Positions 14,686 to 22,607 of a stretch of DNA of 25,347 nucleotides are shown here, one piece after another. The position numbers were made by a program, and so were the translations under genes. Under the pieces are notes generated by a model that saw nothing but the letters and a program-made list of their open reading frames with translations, ran no database searches and was not told the DNA's origin. The stretch lies in the NCBI GenBank assembly GCA_003241285.1, contig QFOT01000014.1, forward strand, positions 1 through 25,347. Reading direction: 5' to 3'. Source of the stretch: Micavibrio aeruginosavorus. Lineage in GTDB: Bacteria > Pseudomonadota > Alphaproteobacteria > Micavibrionales > Micavibrionaceae. Each line of letters opens with the position of its first letter. Position 1 is the first letter of the stretch.

Positions 14686-16542
14686 TCAGCCCGCCTGAAG
14701 CTCGAGCCATAAATCTTCCTGCGCGGCCAGGTCTTTTATGACCTGATCATAGGTTTTTTGGATCGCGGAAACATTATGCGTGCCATTATAAAATTCAGGA
14801 TCGGCCATTAAATCTTCTAATCGCTCTTTCTCTTTGGTCAGGCGATTTACTTCGTGTTCTACAGTTTCGGCTTTCGATGCATTTTTCGGAAGCTTCTTCG
14901 GCTTATTATCTTGTTCGGCAATTTCTGTTTTAGCCTTGTTCTTCTTGTCTTCCTTACGTTCCTCGCGTTTGGACTGGATCGTAAATTTTCGGTAATCTTC
15001 TAGATCGCCTTCAAACGGTGTCACGGCTTTGTCTTTGACGACCCACAGGCGGTCGGCGACACGCTCGACCATTGTTGGGTCGTGGCTGACGATTACGATC
15101 GCGCCTTCATAGGCATTGAGCGCGTTGACCAAAGCTTCGCGGGCGTCGATATCCAGGTGGTTTGTCGGTTCATCAAGAACCAGTAAATGGGGCGCATCGA
15201 AACTCATATAAGCAAAGAGAAGGCGGGCTTTCTCGCCCCCTGATAATTGCTTGATCTTGTTATCGGCAAGCTCGCGCCCGAAACCGAAAGCGCCAAGCTT
15301 TGCACGAACGACGGATTCTTTGACATCGTTGTTCTGTTTGCGCATCATCGTGTAGAGCTCCTGATAAGGAGTCGATTCTACATCCAGCTCTTCCGTCTGG
15401 TGCTGGGAGAAATAACCGATACGGAGCTTGTTGGCGCGGAACATCTCGCCTTTCATCAGGTCCAGCTTTCCGGCGATCAATTTGATAAGTGTAGACTTAC
15501 CGTTCCCGTTCGCGCCTAAGAGCGCGATGCGGTCATCGGCATCGATACGCTCGTAAATGTCCTTGATAATAGGTATTCCTTCGACATAACCGATATCGGC
15601 ATGATCGACTGTGATCATTGGGGAAGGAATTTTCTCAGGGTTCGGGAATTTGAATTGAATGCCGCGCGACGAGATTACGGCATCGACGATGTCCATTTTC
15701 TCAAGCGCTTTCATCCGGCTTTGCGCCTGACGGGCTTTACTGGCTTTTGCCTTGAAACGATCGACGAAGGCTTGCATATGCGCGCGCTCCGCAGATTGTT
15801 TTTCATGCATTTTTTGTTGCAGGCCAAGGCGGAGCGCTTTCTCGCGTTCGAACGTATCGTAATTACCCGTGAAGAGCGTCAACTGGCCTTTTTCAACATG
15901 CACAACATGGTCGATACATTTGTTCAAAAGCTCGCGGTCGTGAGAAATCACAAGCAATGTATGCGGGTAAGAGGCGAGGTAAGTTTCAAGCCACATAATG
16001 GCCTCGAGATCCAAGTGGTTTGTCGGTTCGTCAAGAAGCAAAACTTCGGGTTCGACAAAGAGAGCGGCGGCCAAAGCCACCCGCATGCGCCAGCCACCGG
16101 AAAAAGAAGAGAAGGGCTCTGTGAGCTGATGTTCCTTAAAGCCAAGGCCGGTGAGAAGTGTCGCGGCTTTTGATGGCGCGGAATAGGCATCCAGATCGCC
16201 GAGGCGTTGATAAATGTCGCCGATTTTATCAGGGTCGGTTTCAGTTTCCGCTTGTTTCCAGAGATCAGCCATTTCTTCATGAGCGGCAAGGACGATATCG
16301 ATCAGCGCGTCATCGGTGGCTTCGATATCCTGTCGCACCATGCCCATGCGCTGCTTGATGTTCATGCTGATCGTGCCGCCATCGGGCTTTAAATCGCCTG
16401 CGATCAGTTTGAACAGCGTGGATTTCCCGGCCCCGTTTAAGCCGATAACGCCGACTTTCCAGCCATCCTGGATATTCAGGCTGCAATTGTCGATCAGCGT
16501 TCGACCGCCGATACGATAGGAAAGATTGGAAATAGTCAGCAT
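14686..16542 (-). CDS. yheS: ABC-F family ATPase, YheS-like
   Basis: Second ABC-F protein in the window, 618 aa, soluble, probably a ribosome-associated translation factor. Domain 1: Walker A GLNGAGKS (34-41), signature FSGGWRMRVALAAALF (147-162) and LLLDEPTNHLD (168-178). The SGGWRMR form is typical of the YheS branch. The long basic helical linker (about 228-285, rich in Lys, Arg and Gln) is the ribosomal P-site interaction motif region. Domain 2: GANGNGKS (343-350), LSGGEKARLLFA (433-444), LVLDEPTNHLD (454-464). A Lys/Glu-rich linker (522-560) precedes a C-terminal coiled coil (562-615). The start ATG has no clear Shine-Dalgarno sequence, and a 6-bp hairpin lies just upstream. The TGA stop is followed at once, in frame, by the GIY-YIG start. 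Confidence 0.9.
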   Translation of the reverse strand: MLTISNLSYRIGGRTLIDNCSLNIQDGWKVGVIGLNGAGKSTLFKLIAGDLKPDGGTISMNIKQRMGMVRQDIEATDDALIDIVLAAHEEMADLWKQAETETDPDKIGDIYQRLGDLDAYSAPSKAATLLTGLGFKEHQLTEPFSSFSGGWRMRVALAAALFVEPEVLLLDEPTNHLDLEAIMWLETYLASYPHTLLVISHDRELLNKCIDHVVHVEKGQLTLFTGNYDTFEREKALRLGLQQKMHEKQSAERAHMQAFVDRFKAKASKARQAQSRMKALEKMDIVDAVISSRGIQFKFPNPEKIPSPMITVDHADIGYVEGIPIIKDIYERIDADDRIALLGANGNGKSTLIKLIAGKLDLMKGEMFRANKLRIGYFSQHQTEELDVESTPYQELYTMMRKQNNDVKESVVRAKLGAFGFGRELADNKIKQLSGGEKARLLFAYMSFDAPHLLVLDEPTNHLDIDAREALVNALNAYEGAIVIVSHDPTMVERVADRLWVVKDKAVTPFEGDLEDYRKFTIQSKREERKEDKKNKAKTEIAEQDNKPKKLPKNASKAETVEHEVNRLTKEKERLEDLMADPEFYNGTHNVSAIQKTYDQVIKDLAAQEDLWLELQAG

Positions 16543-16596
16543 ATTAAGGCACCGTTAGTAAATATTCCGGTGCTTATGACATGAAACGGGCGGGAA

Positions 16597-17001
16597 TCAA
16601 AGCTTTCTGGCAGAATCTCTCAAGGCTTTTGCATGTTTGAAGCCATGCATGCCCGTATGCCATTGAAGTGCCGTGATGGCGCCTTTGATCGGTTGCAGTA
16701 GCAAAAGAGAAAGCGTGACGGTCAGGGGTAGCCAGATCGCCAGATGTACCCAATAAGATGGATGATATTTGAATTCGACCGACAAGGCGGCGGTGACGAT
16801 AATATGGCCGACGATCAAAATAACGTAATAGGCCGGAAGATCGTCTGCCCGGTGATGATGAAGCTCTTCTCCACAATGCGTACAGCTATGGCGTACCTTT
16901 AAAAAAGACTCGAATATCCTGCCTTCGCCACAGGATGGGCAGTTGCCTTTAAAGCCGCGTGAGAGAGGTTCTGATAAAGAAGGGGGCTGATCTGGTGACA
17001 T
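16597..17001 (-). CDS. DUF983 family membrane protein
   Basis: The protein is 134 aa. The N-terminal cytoplasmic part has two zinc-ribbon-like CxxC pairs, CPSCGEGRIF (21-30) and CTHCGEEL (40-47), followed by HHHRADDLPAYYVI and two hydrophobic helices (about 57-75 and 83-104). This is the standard DUF983 layout, common in alphaproteobacteria, often near cytochrome oxidase or NUDIX genes, with no established biochemical function. It begins 8 nt after the flavin oxidoreductase stop and is followed by a 54-nt gap before the YheS-like gene. No good Shine-Dalgarno sequence is visible, and upstream in-frame stops rule out a longer start. Confidence 0.88.
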   Translation of the reverse strand: MSPDQPPSLSEPLSRGFKGNCPSCGEGRIFESFLKVRHSCTHCGEELHHHRADDLPAYYVILIVGHIIVTAALSVEFKYHPSYWVHLAIWLPLTVTLSLLLLQPIKGAITALQWHTGMHGFKHAKALRDSARKL

Positions 17002-17009
17002 AAAGGTTA

Positions 17010-18002
17010 TTATATACCCATCTCGCTCTTGATTTCAGCTAGTATTTCAAAAGAGCGCAGCCGTGCTTTATGATCGTAGATTGCGCCGGTTGCCATTATT
17101 TCATCCGGTGAGGTTTTTTCAATAAATTCGGTTAATTGTTTTGTAACCGTAGCTTTGGAGCCCACCAATGAGCAGGAGAGGGCGTGATCGACGCTGGCCT
17201 TTTCCATGGGCGATAGAATGTCGTCTATCTTATTGACGGGTTTTGGCAGCTTTCCGGGGTTACCTTTTCTTAACTTGGCGAATTGCTGCTGGATAGTCGT
17301 AAAATGATATTGTGCTTCTTCATCGCTTTCGGCGGCAAATACATTCGCGGCCAGCATAATATAGGGTTTATCCAGTTGCTTGGAGGGCCGGAACTGGCTG
17401 CGATAAAGGTGAATGGCTTGCATTAAGGCATCGGGCGCAAAATGCGAGGCAAAGGCGTAAGGCAGACCCATAGCGGCGGCGAATTGAGCGCCAAAAAGGC
17501 TCGATCCTAAAATCCATAAAGGAATATGAGATCCGCCGCCGGGAACGGCCTGAATAATCTGGCCGTCATATACGTCATCCAGATAAATCTGTAATTCAGC
17601 AACATCTTGCGGGAAGCTGTCTGCCTCTGTCGGCGACCGCCGCAAAGCGCGCAAGGTTCGCTGGTCTGTTCCCGGTGCGCGGCCCAGGCCTAAATCAATG
17701 CGGCCCGGATATAGAGCGTCAAGCGTGCCGAATTGCTCTGCAATGACCAGGGGCGAGTGATTAGGCAGCATGATGCCGCCGGATCCGACGCGAATAGTTT
17801 TTGTGCCGCCCGCGATGTGCCCAATCACCACAGAGGTTGCGGCGCTGGCGATGCCGACCATGTTATGGTGCTCGGCAAGCCAGAACCTGTTATAGCCCCA
17901 TTTTTCAGCATGTTGCGCTAAATCCAGTGAATGTCTAAAAGCATCCGCAGGCGTGGAGTCTTCGAAAATCGGTGCGAGATCAAGAATAGAAAAAGGAATC
18001 AT
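17010..18002 (-). CDS. LLM-class flavin-dependent oxidoreductase (luciferase-like, YhbW type)
   Basis: The protein is 330 aa. It has the bacterial luciferase-like TIM-barrel pattern: FSILDLAPIFEDSTPADAF at the N-terminus, GYNRFWLAEHHNM (36-48), RVGSGGIMLPNHSPLVIAEQ (71-90) and LDALYPGRIDLGLGRAPG (94-111). These are hallmarks of the MsnO8/YhbW subgroup of group C flavin monooxygenases. Substrate is unknown; members use reduced flavin and O2. The ATG overlaps the stop of the tesA-like gene by one base (TAATG), so it is translated in the same operon, but no metabolic link with the esterase is evident. Confidence 0.9.
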   Translation of the reverse strand: MIPFSILDLAPIFEDSTPADAFRHSLDLAQHAEKWGYNRFWLAEHHNMVGIASAATSVVIGHIAGGTKTIRVGSGGIMLPNHSPLVIAEQFGTLDALYPGRIDLGLGRAPGTDQRTLRALRRSPTEADSFPQDVAELQIYLDDVYDGQIIQAVPGGGSHIPLWILGSSLFGAQFAAAMGLPYAFASHFAPDALMQAIHLYRSQFRPSKQLDKPYIMLAANVFAAESDEEAQYHFTTIQQQFAKLRKGNPGKLPKPVNKIDDILSPMEKASVDHALSCSLVGSKATVTKQLTEFIEKTSPDEIMATGAIYDHKARLRSFEILAEIKSEMGI

Positions 18003-18622
18003 TACTTAAGCTGCTTTTCAATTAGAGGAGATGTTTTTTCAACCATCAGGGCAACGCCTTCTTTTGTCGGGTGCACGCCGTCATCGAGATTGAGTTTGGA
18101 ATTCATGGCAATGCCTTCCAGAAAGAACGGGTAAAGAGGTACGTCAAATTCTTCAGACAAGGTCGGATATATATCGTTAAAAGATTTGCGGTAGGCGGGC
18201 GGCATATTGATAGGCGCTTTCATGCCATATAAAACCGCCGGTATGTCTTTGTCCTTGAGATTTTTTAGGATAGAGCGCAGGTTGCTTTCTGTTGTCGAGG
18301 GATCGATGGCTCTCAACATATCGTTTGCTCCGAGGGCCACGATGACTAAGGCCGGTTTCGGCTCTCCGGCTGTAACCCATTCAAGGCGTGACAGCCCGCC
18401 GGCAGTCGTATCTCCTGAGACGCCAGCGTTGTCGATCTTTACGTCAAGCCCCTTAGAAATAAGCGCCTGCTGCAATTGATTTGCGTAATCTTCTCCGGCC
18501 TGAAGTCCATATCCAGCGGTTAGGCTATCGCCGAGAGCCACAATACGTAACTTTTCTGCCAATGCAGCCGAACTAGACGAAACTATAAGAAATAAAGAGA
18601 GAATGATTGCTCTTATCGACAT
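18002..18622 (-). CDS. tesA: Secreted SGNH/GDSL arylesterase, TesA-like
   Basis: The protein is 206 aa with a signal peptide cleaved after SAALA (about residue 22), so it is periplasmic. The SGNH blocks are complete: block I VALGDSLTAGYG (28-39, Ser33), block II NAGVSGDTT (65-73), block III GANDML (98-103, Asn100) and block V DDGVHP (180-185, Asp181 and His184). This fits TesA, the multifunctional thioesterase/lysophospholipase/arylesterase. AAAAGG sits 8 nt before the ATG. Its divergence from ybbA-ybbP is the same arrangement as in E. coli. Only 46 bp separates the two starts, so at least one promoter must overlap coding sequence. Confidence 0.93.
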   Translation of the reverse strand: MSIRAIILSLFLIVSSSSAALAEKLRIVALGDSLTAGYGLQAGEDYANQLQQALISKGLDVKIDNAGVSGDTTAGGLSRLEWVTAGEPKPALVIVALGANDMLRAIDPSTTESNLRSILKNLKDKDIPAVLYGMKAPINMPPAYRKSFNDIYPTLSEEFDVPLYPFFLEGIAMNSKLNLDDGVHPTKEGVALMVEKTSPLIEKQLK

Positions 18623-18668
18623 TTACTATACCTTTTGAATGAGTGACTATTTTAATATAAGGATCATA

Positions 18669-19364
18669 ATGGAAAAATCACCCCTGCTGGCGCTCCATTC
18701 TATAAATGTAACGCTTCCGACCGATGATCAGCCCCTTCACATCCTGAAAAATATCGATCTGTTGTTCAATGCCGGGGAGAGTGTGGCAATTGTAGGTCCG
18801 TCGGGCTCGGGTAAAACGACATTGATGATGGTATGTGCCGGGCTACAAAACCCTTCTTCTGGTAATCTTGTTTTTGAAAGCCGTCCTCTGGTTTCAAAAG
18901 ATGAAAATGCCCTGACATTATGGCGGCAAAAAAACGTTGGTATTGTCTTTCAGAATTTTCATCTTTTGCCGACAAGTTCCGCACTGGAGAATGTTATGCT
19001 GCCGCTTGAATTAGCGGGTGATCCCGATGTGCGGGGAAAATCAGGGGAATTGCTAAAATCGGTGGGCCTCGGTCATCGCATCCATCATTTGCCCGGGCAA
19101 TTATCAGGCGGGGAACAGCAGCGTGTCGCCTTGGCAAGGGCTATTGCCCGAAAACCTGCATTGCTGCTGGCAGATGAGCCAACCGGAAATCTCGATCAGG
19201 TGACAGGGCAAGCCGTTATGGATCTTCTTTTTACGCAGGCCAAAGATTTTAATACGACGCTCATTCTCATTACGCATGACGAGAAAATAGCTGCGCGCTG
19301 CGACCGCATTATCAGCTTGAGCGATGGTCAGATCATATCCGACATTCAGAAAGTAACAGCATAA
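18669..19364 (+). CDS. ybbA: ABC transporter ATP-binding protein YbbA
   Basis: ATPase of the LolD/MacB-like type VII ABC class, 231 aa. Motifs are Walker A GPSGSGKT (43-50), Q-loop FQNFHLLPT (94-102), signature LSGGEQQRVALARAIARKP (145-163), Walker B LLLADEPTGNLD (165-176) and ITHD (201-204). It resembles E. coli YbbA closely in these stretches. I chose ATG 18669 over the ATG at 18639 because AAGGA (18659-18663) lies 5 nt before it, while the earlier ATG has no ribosome binding site. Together with the next gene it forms an exporter or mechanotransmitter of unknown substrate. The stop overlaps the ybbP start by one base (TAATG). Confidence 0.93.
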   Translation: MEKSPLLALHSINVTLPTDDQPLHILKNIDLLFNAGESVAIVGPSGSGKTTLMMVCAGLQNPSSGNLVFESRPLVSKDENALTLWRQKNVGIVFQNFHLLPTSSALENVMLPLELAGDPDVRGKSGELLKSVGLGHRIHHLPGQLSGGEQQRVALARAIARKPALLLADEPTGNLDQVTGQAVMDLLFTQAKDFNTTLILITHDEKIAARCDRIISLSDGQIISDIQKVTA

Positions 19365-21877
19365 TGAGCATGTTCTTCAATACATTGCGCTGGGCGTGGC
19401 GCGATATGCGTGGGAACTGGCGGCATTTTCGCCTGGTTATTCTATGTCTTTTCTTAAGCCTGATGTCGGTGACGGCGGTTCAGGTAACGGGCGCAAGCGT
19501 ATTAAAAAGCATTGACGAGCAGGCAAATGTCATTCTGGGAGGCGACTGGGTTTTGCGCCAGCTTTATGCGCCAGTTGGAGAAGAGGCGCGTACTTGGCTG
19601 AAAAGCCGTGGCGCCGATTTAGCCGATACTACCGAAATGCGGGTCATGCTGATCAATCCGCAAACTAAAGACGCGTCCCTTGTTGAATTAAAGGGGGTTG
19701 ATCAGAAATATCCGCTTTATGGCGAAATGAAAATAGAGTCTTCGGGTCAAGATTTTCAAAGTAATTTAGAAAAAGGTATTATTATCGAGCGTTCGCTTGG
19801 AGAGCGTCTGGGCGTTGATATCGGTAATATGCTGCAACTGGGTGACGCTCAGTTCAAACTGGTTGCGTGGATAGGAAAAGAGCCGGACAGGGCGGGCGGC
19901 GGCAGGTTTGGATTGGCGCCACGGGCTTTTATTTCGAATGAAAATTTAAAAACAACGATGCTCGAACAACCCGGCAGCATGGTTTATTACGATCTGCGTT
20001 TGCGCTGGCAAAAGAATAAAGACCTCTCCGTGCTAAAAAAAGATTTTCTGGAAGCGTTTCCTGAAAGTGACTGGCGGTTCACGGATACGGAAAAAGCCTC
20101 GCCGCAAATCCAGCGGCAGGTCAATAATATTGTACAGTTCCTGACGCTGATCGGCCTTTCGGCATTATTGATTGGCGGCATAGGCATCGCCAATGGCATG
20201 CGCGCCTACTTCCAGACAAGACTTGTCACTATTGCTATTTTTAAATCGATTGGAATGAAAACGAATGTCATTCGCGGTATTTATCTATGGCAGATATTGG
20301 CGATAGGCATATTGGGCACGTTATTGGGAGTATTGATAGGATGTGGTTTGCCGATGATCGTTGCGCCACAGATCCAATCTTTTCTGCCGTTTCCGGTATC
20401 TGTATATGTCGCGCCATCGGCTATTGCCGTGCCGCTGTCTTTTGGCTTGTTGACTACGTTAATTTTCTCTCTATGGCCGTTGGGAGAGGCAGAGCGCGTT
20501 TCGCCTTTATTGTTGTTGCGAAATATGGGTATTCACAATGCCAATCCACACTGGAAGGTGGTGGCAGCTATTATTCCGCTGACGATCATTTTAAGCGCTC
20601 TCATAATTCTGTCTTCGGAAAGCCAGCTGTTTTCCCTGTTCTTTATCGGCGGCGCGATCGCCTGTTTCGGATTGTTTTATCTGAGCGGAAAAATAATCGC
20701 GTGCATCGCCTGGAAGATATCGGGCAAAGCTGGATTTTCCAATCGTCTCGCACTCCAGAATCTTGGACGCAAAGGTAATACTACGGCCCAGACACTGGTC
20801 AGCCTTGGCATCGGTTTGACAGTTTTGATTTCAATTGCCCTGATCGAGCGGAACTTAAGTGCAACGCTTAGTGAAAATTTGCCAAAAGACGCGCCGGCCT
20901 TTTTCTTTCTTGATATTCAACCGGATCAAAAGCCGGAATTCGAAAGACTGGTTTCCGCTTTTCCGACAGCCAGTAAATTAATCGTAATGCCTAATTTAAG
21001 GGGTCGCATCGCAAGCGTGAACGGTGTGGATGCCAAAGACGCTTTGATCGACAAAAGAGAATCCTGGCTTTTAAGCAACGAACGCGGCTTTACCTATACA
21101 GACGCGCTTCCAGCACATAGTGAAATTATGTCTGGTAACTGGTGGCCGAAGGATTACAAAGGTCCGCCATTGATATCAGTCGTCGATGATGTGGAGCGTG
21201 GCTTCGGGGTCAAGCCAGGCGACAAAATGAAGTTTCTTATTTTGGGGCGGGAGATCGAGGCAACGATCGCCAATGTGCGTGAGGTTAACTGGACAACGTT
21301 TACGGTGAATTTTGCCATTACTTTTGCTCCCGGCGCGCTGGAGGGTGCCCCGCATAGCTGGCTGGCGACGGTTGTAGCTGATCCTAACCAGGAAACGGCT
21401 TTGCAGCGGGCCGTAACGGAAAAATTTCCCAATATCTCGATGATCCGGTTATCTGACACGATTGAAACGGTCAGTAATCTGATTGGCCAGATGAATCTCG
21501 CTGTGCGGATTATGGCGCTTCTGGCTCTTGGGACAGGTTTGATCGTACTGATCGAGGCTCTAATCGCAAGCCGTTCCCAGCGAAGCTACGACACGGTTAT
21601 CCTGAAAGTAGTGGGAGTACCACAAAATATCCTGAAACACATTATGCTGGCTGAATTTGCTTTATTAAGCGGTGTGGCTACGCTGACTGCGGCGATGATA
21701 GGCACGGTGGTAAGTTGGGGAGTGCTCGATTTATGGATGGATTTACAATGGAATTTTTATCCGCTGCTCATCTTGCAGACAGTGGTCATCAGTATGGTAT
21801 TCATCATCCTGACCAGCTGGCTGGTCCTTAAAAACATGCTGAAGTCACCAGCAATAAAATATTTGCGGAATGAATGA
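19364..21877 (+). CDS. ybbP: ABC transporter permease YbbP (double FtsX-type domain)
   Basis: Inner-membrane permease, 837 aa, in the expected range for YbbP (about 800). One N-terminal helix (about 22-42) precedes a large periplasmic region. The first FtsX-type helical block is at about 253-400, with LTLIGLSALLIGGIGIANGMRA (260-281). Further helices follow at about 400-450, then the conserved NRLALQNLGRKGN and a second periplasmic region (about 500-700), and a second FtsX block at the C-terminus (MALLALGTGLIVLIEALIASRSQRSYDTVILKVVG and following). It pairs with YbbA. No clear transport substrate is known for the family; the neighbouring secreted esterase suggests lipid-related envelope work, which is inference. 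The TGA stop abuts the stop of the convergent regulator with no gap. Confidence 0.92.
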   Translation: MSMFFNTLRWAWRDMRGNWRHFRLVILCLFLSLMSVTAVQVTGASVLKSIDEQANVILGGDWVLRQLYAPVGEEARTWLKSRGADLADTTEMRVMLINPQTKDASLVELKGVDQKYPLYGEMKIESSGQDFQSNLEKGIIIERSLGERLGVDIGNMLQLGDAQFKLVAWIGKEPDRAGGGRFGLAPRAFISNENLKTTMLEQPGSMVYYDLRLRWQKNKDLSVLKKDFLEAFPESDWRFTDTEKASPQIQRQVNNIVQFLTLIGLSALLIGGIGIANGMRAYFQTRLVTIAIFKSIGMKTNVIRGIYLWQILAIGILGTLLGVLIGCGLPMIVAPQIQSFLPFPVSVYVAPSAIAVPLSFGLLTTLIFSLWPLGEAERVSPLLLLRNMGIHNANPHWKVVAAIIPLTIILSALIILSSESQLFSLFFIGGAIACFGLFYLSGKIIACIAWKISGKAGFSNRLALQNLGRKGNTTAQTLVSLGIGLTVLISIALIERNLSATLSENLPKDAPAFFFLDIQPDQKPEFERLVSAFPTASKLIVMPNLRGRIASVNGVDAKDALIDKRESWLLSNERGFTYTDALPAHSEIMSGNWWPKDYKGPPLISVVDDVERGFGVKPGDKMKFLILGREIEATIANVREVNWTTFTVNFAITFAPGALEGAPHSWLATVVADPNQETALQRAVTEKFPNISMIRLSDTIETVSNLIGQMNLAVRIMALLALGTGLIVLIEALIASRSQRSYDTVILKVVGVPQNILKHIMLAEFALLSGVATLTAAMIGTVVSWGVLDLWMDLQWNFYPLLILQTVVISMVFIILTSWLVLKNMLKSPAIKYLRNE

Positions 21878-22483
21878 TCAAAGCTTTTTAAAAAACATGT
21901 CGATCAATTCCGGCCCATTTTTTGTTAAAGAAACAATAGTGGGATGTCGTAGGGATTCTGTCGAGATGCCGCACATATAGCAAAAGAAAGACACAGCCAA
22001 TAATTCGGTTGTTCTGTCTTTTTCTATCTGGCCTTTTTTCTGGGCAAGGGCAAAGAACTTTTCGAGTTGCTTCATGCTTTCCATTTTTTTCAGGCGCTGC
22101 TCGTCAAGGAATTCCGCCATCTCGCCTGAATAATCACATTTTAAAGAAAACAGGCTCAGTATTTTCTTGTGGCGTTCATCTTCCTGTAAAAGCTTTAGGA
22201 AATTGCCGCTGAATTCCTTTAAATCATGAACGGGATCGATAGAATTATCGGCTTGTGTAATAAAGCCTTCCATCACTGAGGTGTGAAACTCATCGTGAAT
22301 AGCTGAAAAAATTGCGGCCTTATTCTTGAAATGCCAGTAAACCGCTCCACGTGTTACCCCGGCGGCTTCGGCGATTTCTTCCAGACTGCCTTTTGAAACG
22401 CCGTGTTCGTAAAAAACATCAATAGCTGCGTTTATTATGGCTTCCCGGGTTTCCTTAGCCTCTTCTTTTGTCTTTCTTGCCAC
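21878..22483 (-). CDS. acrR: TetR-family repressor of the RND pump (AcrR/TtgR type)
   Basis: The protein is 201 aa. The N-terminus ARKTKEEAKETREAIINAA is nearly the AcrR/TtgR consensus. The helix-turn-helix follows at about 30-52 (SLEEIAEAAGVTRGAVYWHFKNK). The C-terminal part is the variable ligand-binding domain that senses pump substrates. The open frame runs to 22594, but family length argues for a start near ARKTKEEA. GTG 22483-22481 yields exactly MARKTKEEA and has AGAGGTGA upstream; ATG 22492 is three codons earlier but only 2 nt from that Shine-Dalgarno sequence. It is divergent from acrA, with a perfect palindrome between them, so repression of both genes is expected. Confidence 0.92.
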   Translation of the reverse strand: MARKTKEEAKETREAIINAAIDVFYEHGVSKGSLEEIAEAAGVTRGAVYWHFKNKAAIFSAIHDEFHTSVMEGFITQADNSIDPVHDLKEFSGNFLKLLQEDERHKKILSLFSLKCDYSGEMAEFLDEQRLKKMESMKQLEKFFALAQKKGQIEKDRTTELLAVSFFCYMCGISTESLRHPTIVSLTKNGPELIDMFFKKL

Positions 22484-22498
22484 TTGGAACATCACCTC

Positions 22499-22527
22499 TT
22501 GACCACAAACATACATTCGTGTATGTT
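22499..22527 (+). promoter_or_regulatory. Predicted acrAB promoter
   Basis: TTGACC (22499-22504, five of six to consensus) is followed by a 17-bp spacer and TATGTT (22522-22527, four of six). The spacer and -10 coincide with the palindromic operator. This predicts a leader of about 75 nt to the acrA ATG. A better-looking TATACT lies at 22530-22535 but has no -35 at proper distance. Confidence 0.55.
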
Positions 22528-22530
22528 TGT
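22505..22530. promoter_or_regulatory. Perfect 26-bp palindromic operator for the AcrR-type repressor
   Basis: The left arm is ACAAACATACA (22505-22515), the spacer is TTCG, and the right arm (22520-22530) is the exact reverse complement of the left. The inner ACATACATT...TGTATGT resembles the known E. coli AcrR site, built from TACATACATT-type half sites. It fills the spacer and covers the -10 of the predicted acrA promoter, and lies immediately downstream of the predicted repressor -10, so binding should block both directions. Confidence 0.85.
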
Positions 22531-22559
22531 ATACTAATATATTTTTCCTGGGCTGTAAA
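22531..22559 (-). promoter_or_regulatory. Predicted promoter of the AcrR-type repressor gene
   Basis: On the minus strand, TTTACA (22559-22554, five of six to consensus), a 17-bp spacer and TAGTAT (22536-22531, four of six) end exactly where the palindromic operator begins. Transcription would start inside the operator, which fits autorepression. Confidence 0.5.
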
Positions 22560-22607
22560 GCTTTGTCGCGATGGCGTATAAATCTGGGGATCATTAAGAG
22601 GTTTCAA

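Noticed and set aside
15601..16173. 190-codon plus-strand open frame inside the YheS-like gene
   Set aside because: It lies wholly antisense to a firmly identified ABC-F gene and its translation resembles no family; it reflects codon bias of the opposite strand.
16549..16573. Hairpin GCACCG/CGGTGC with a 13-nt loop between the DUF983 and YheS-like genes
   Set aside because: No T-tract follows on either strand and the stem is only 6 bp with a large loop, so it is not a convincing terminator; it could be chance.
22484..22594. Longer repressor ORF starting at 22594
   Set aside because: It would run through the operator and promoters and add 37 residues before the conserved ARKTKEEA start of AcrR-type proteins.
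22527..22607. Longer AcrA starting at 22527
   Set aside because: It starts within the operator and before the likely transcription start; ATG 22608 has a good AAGAGG site and begins the signal peptide.
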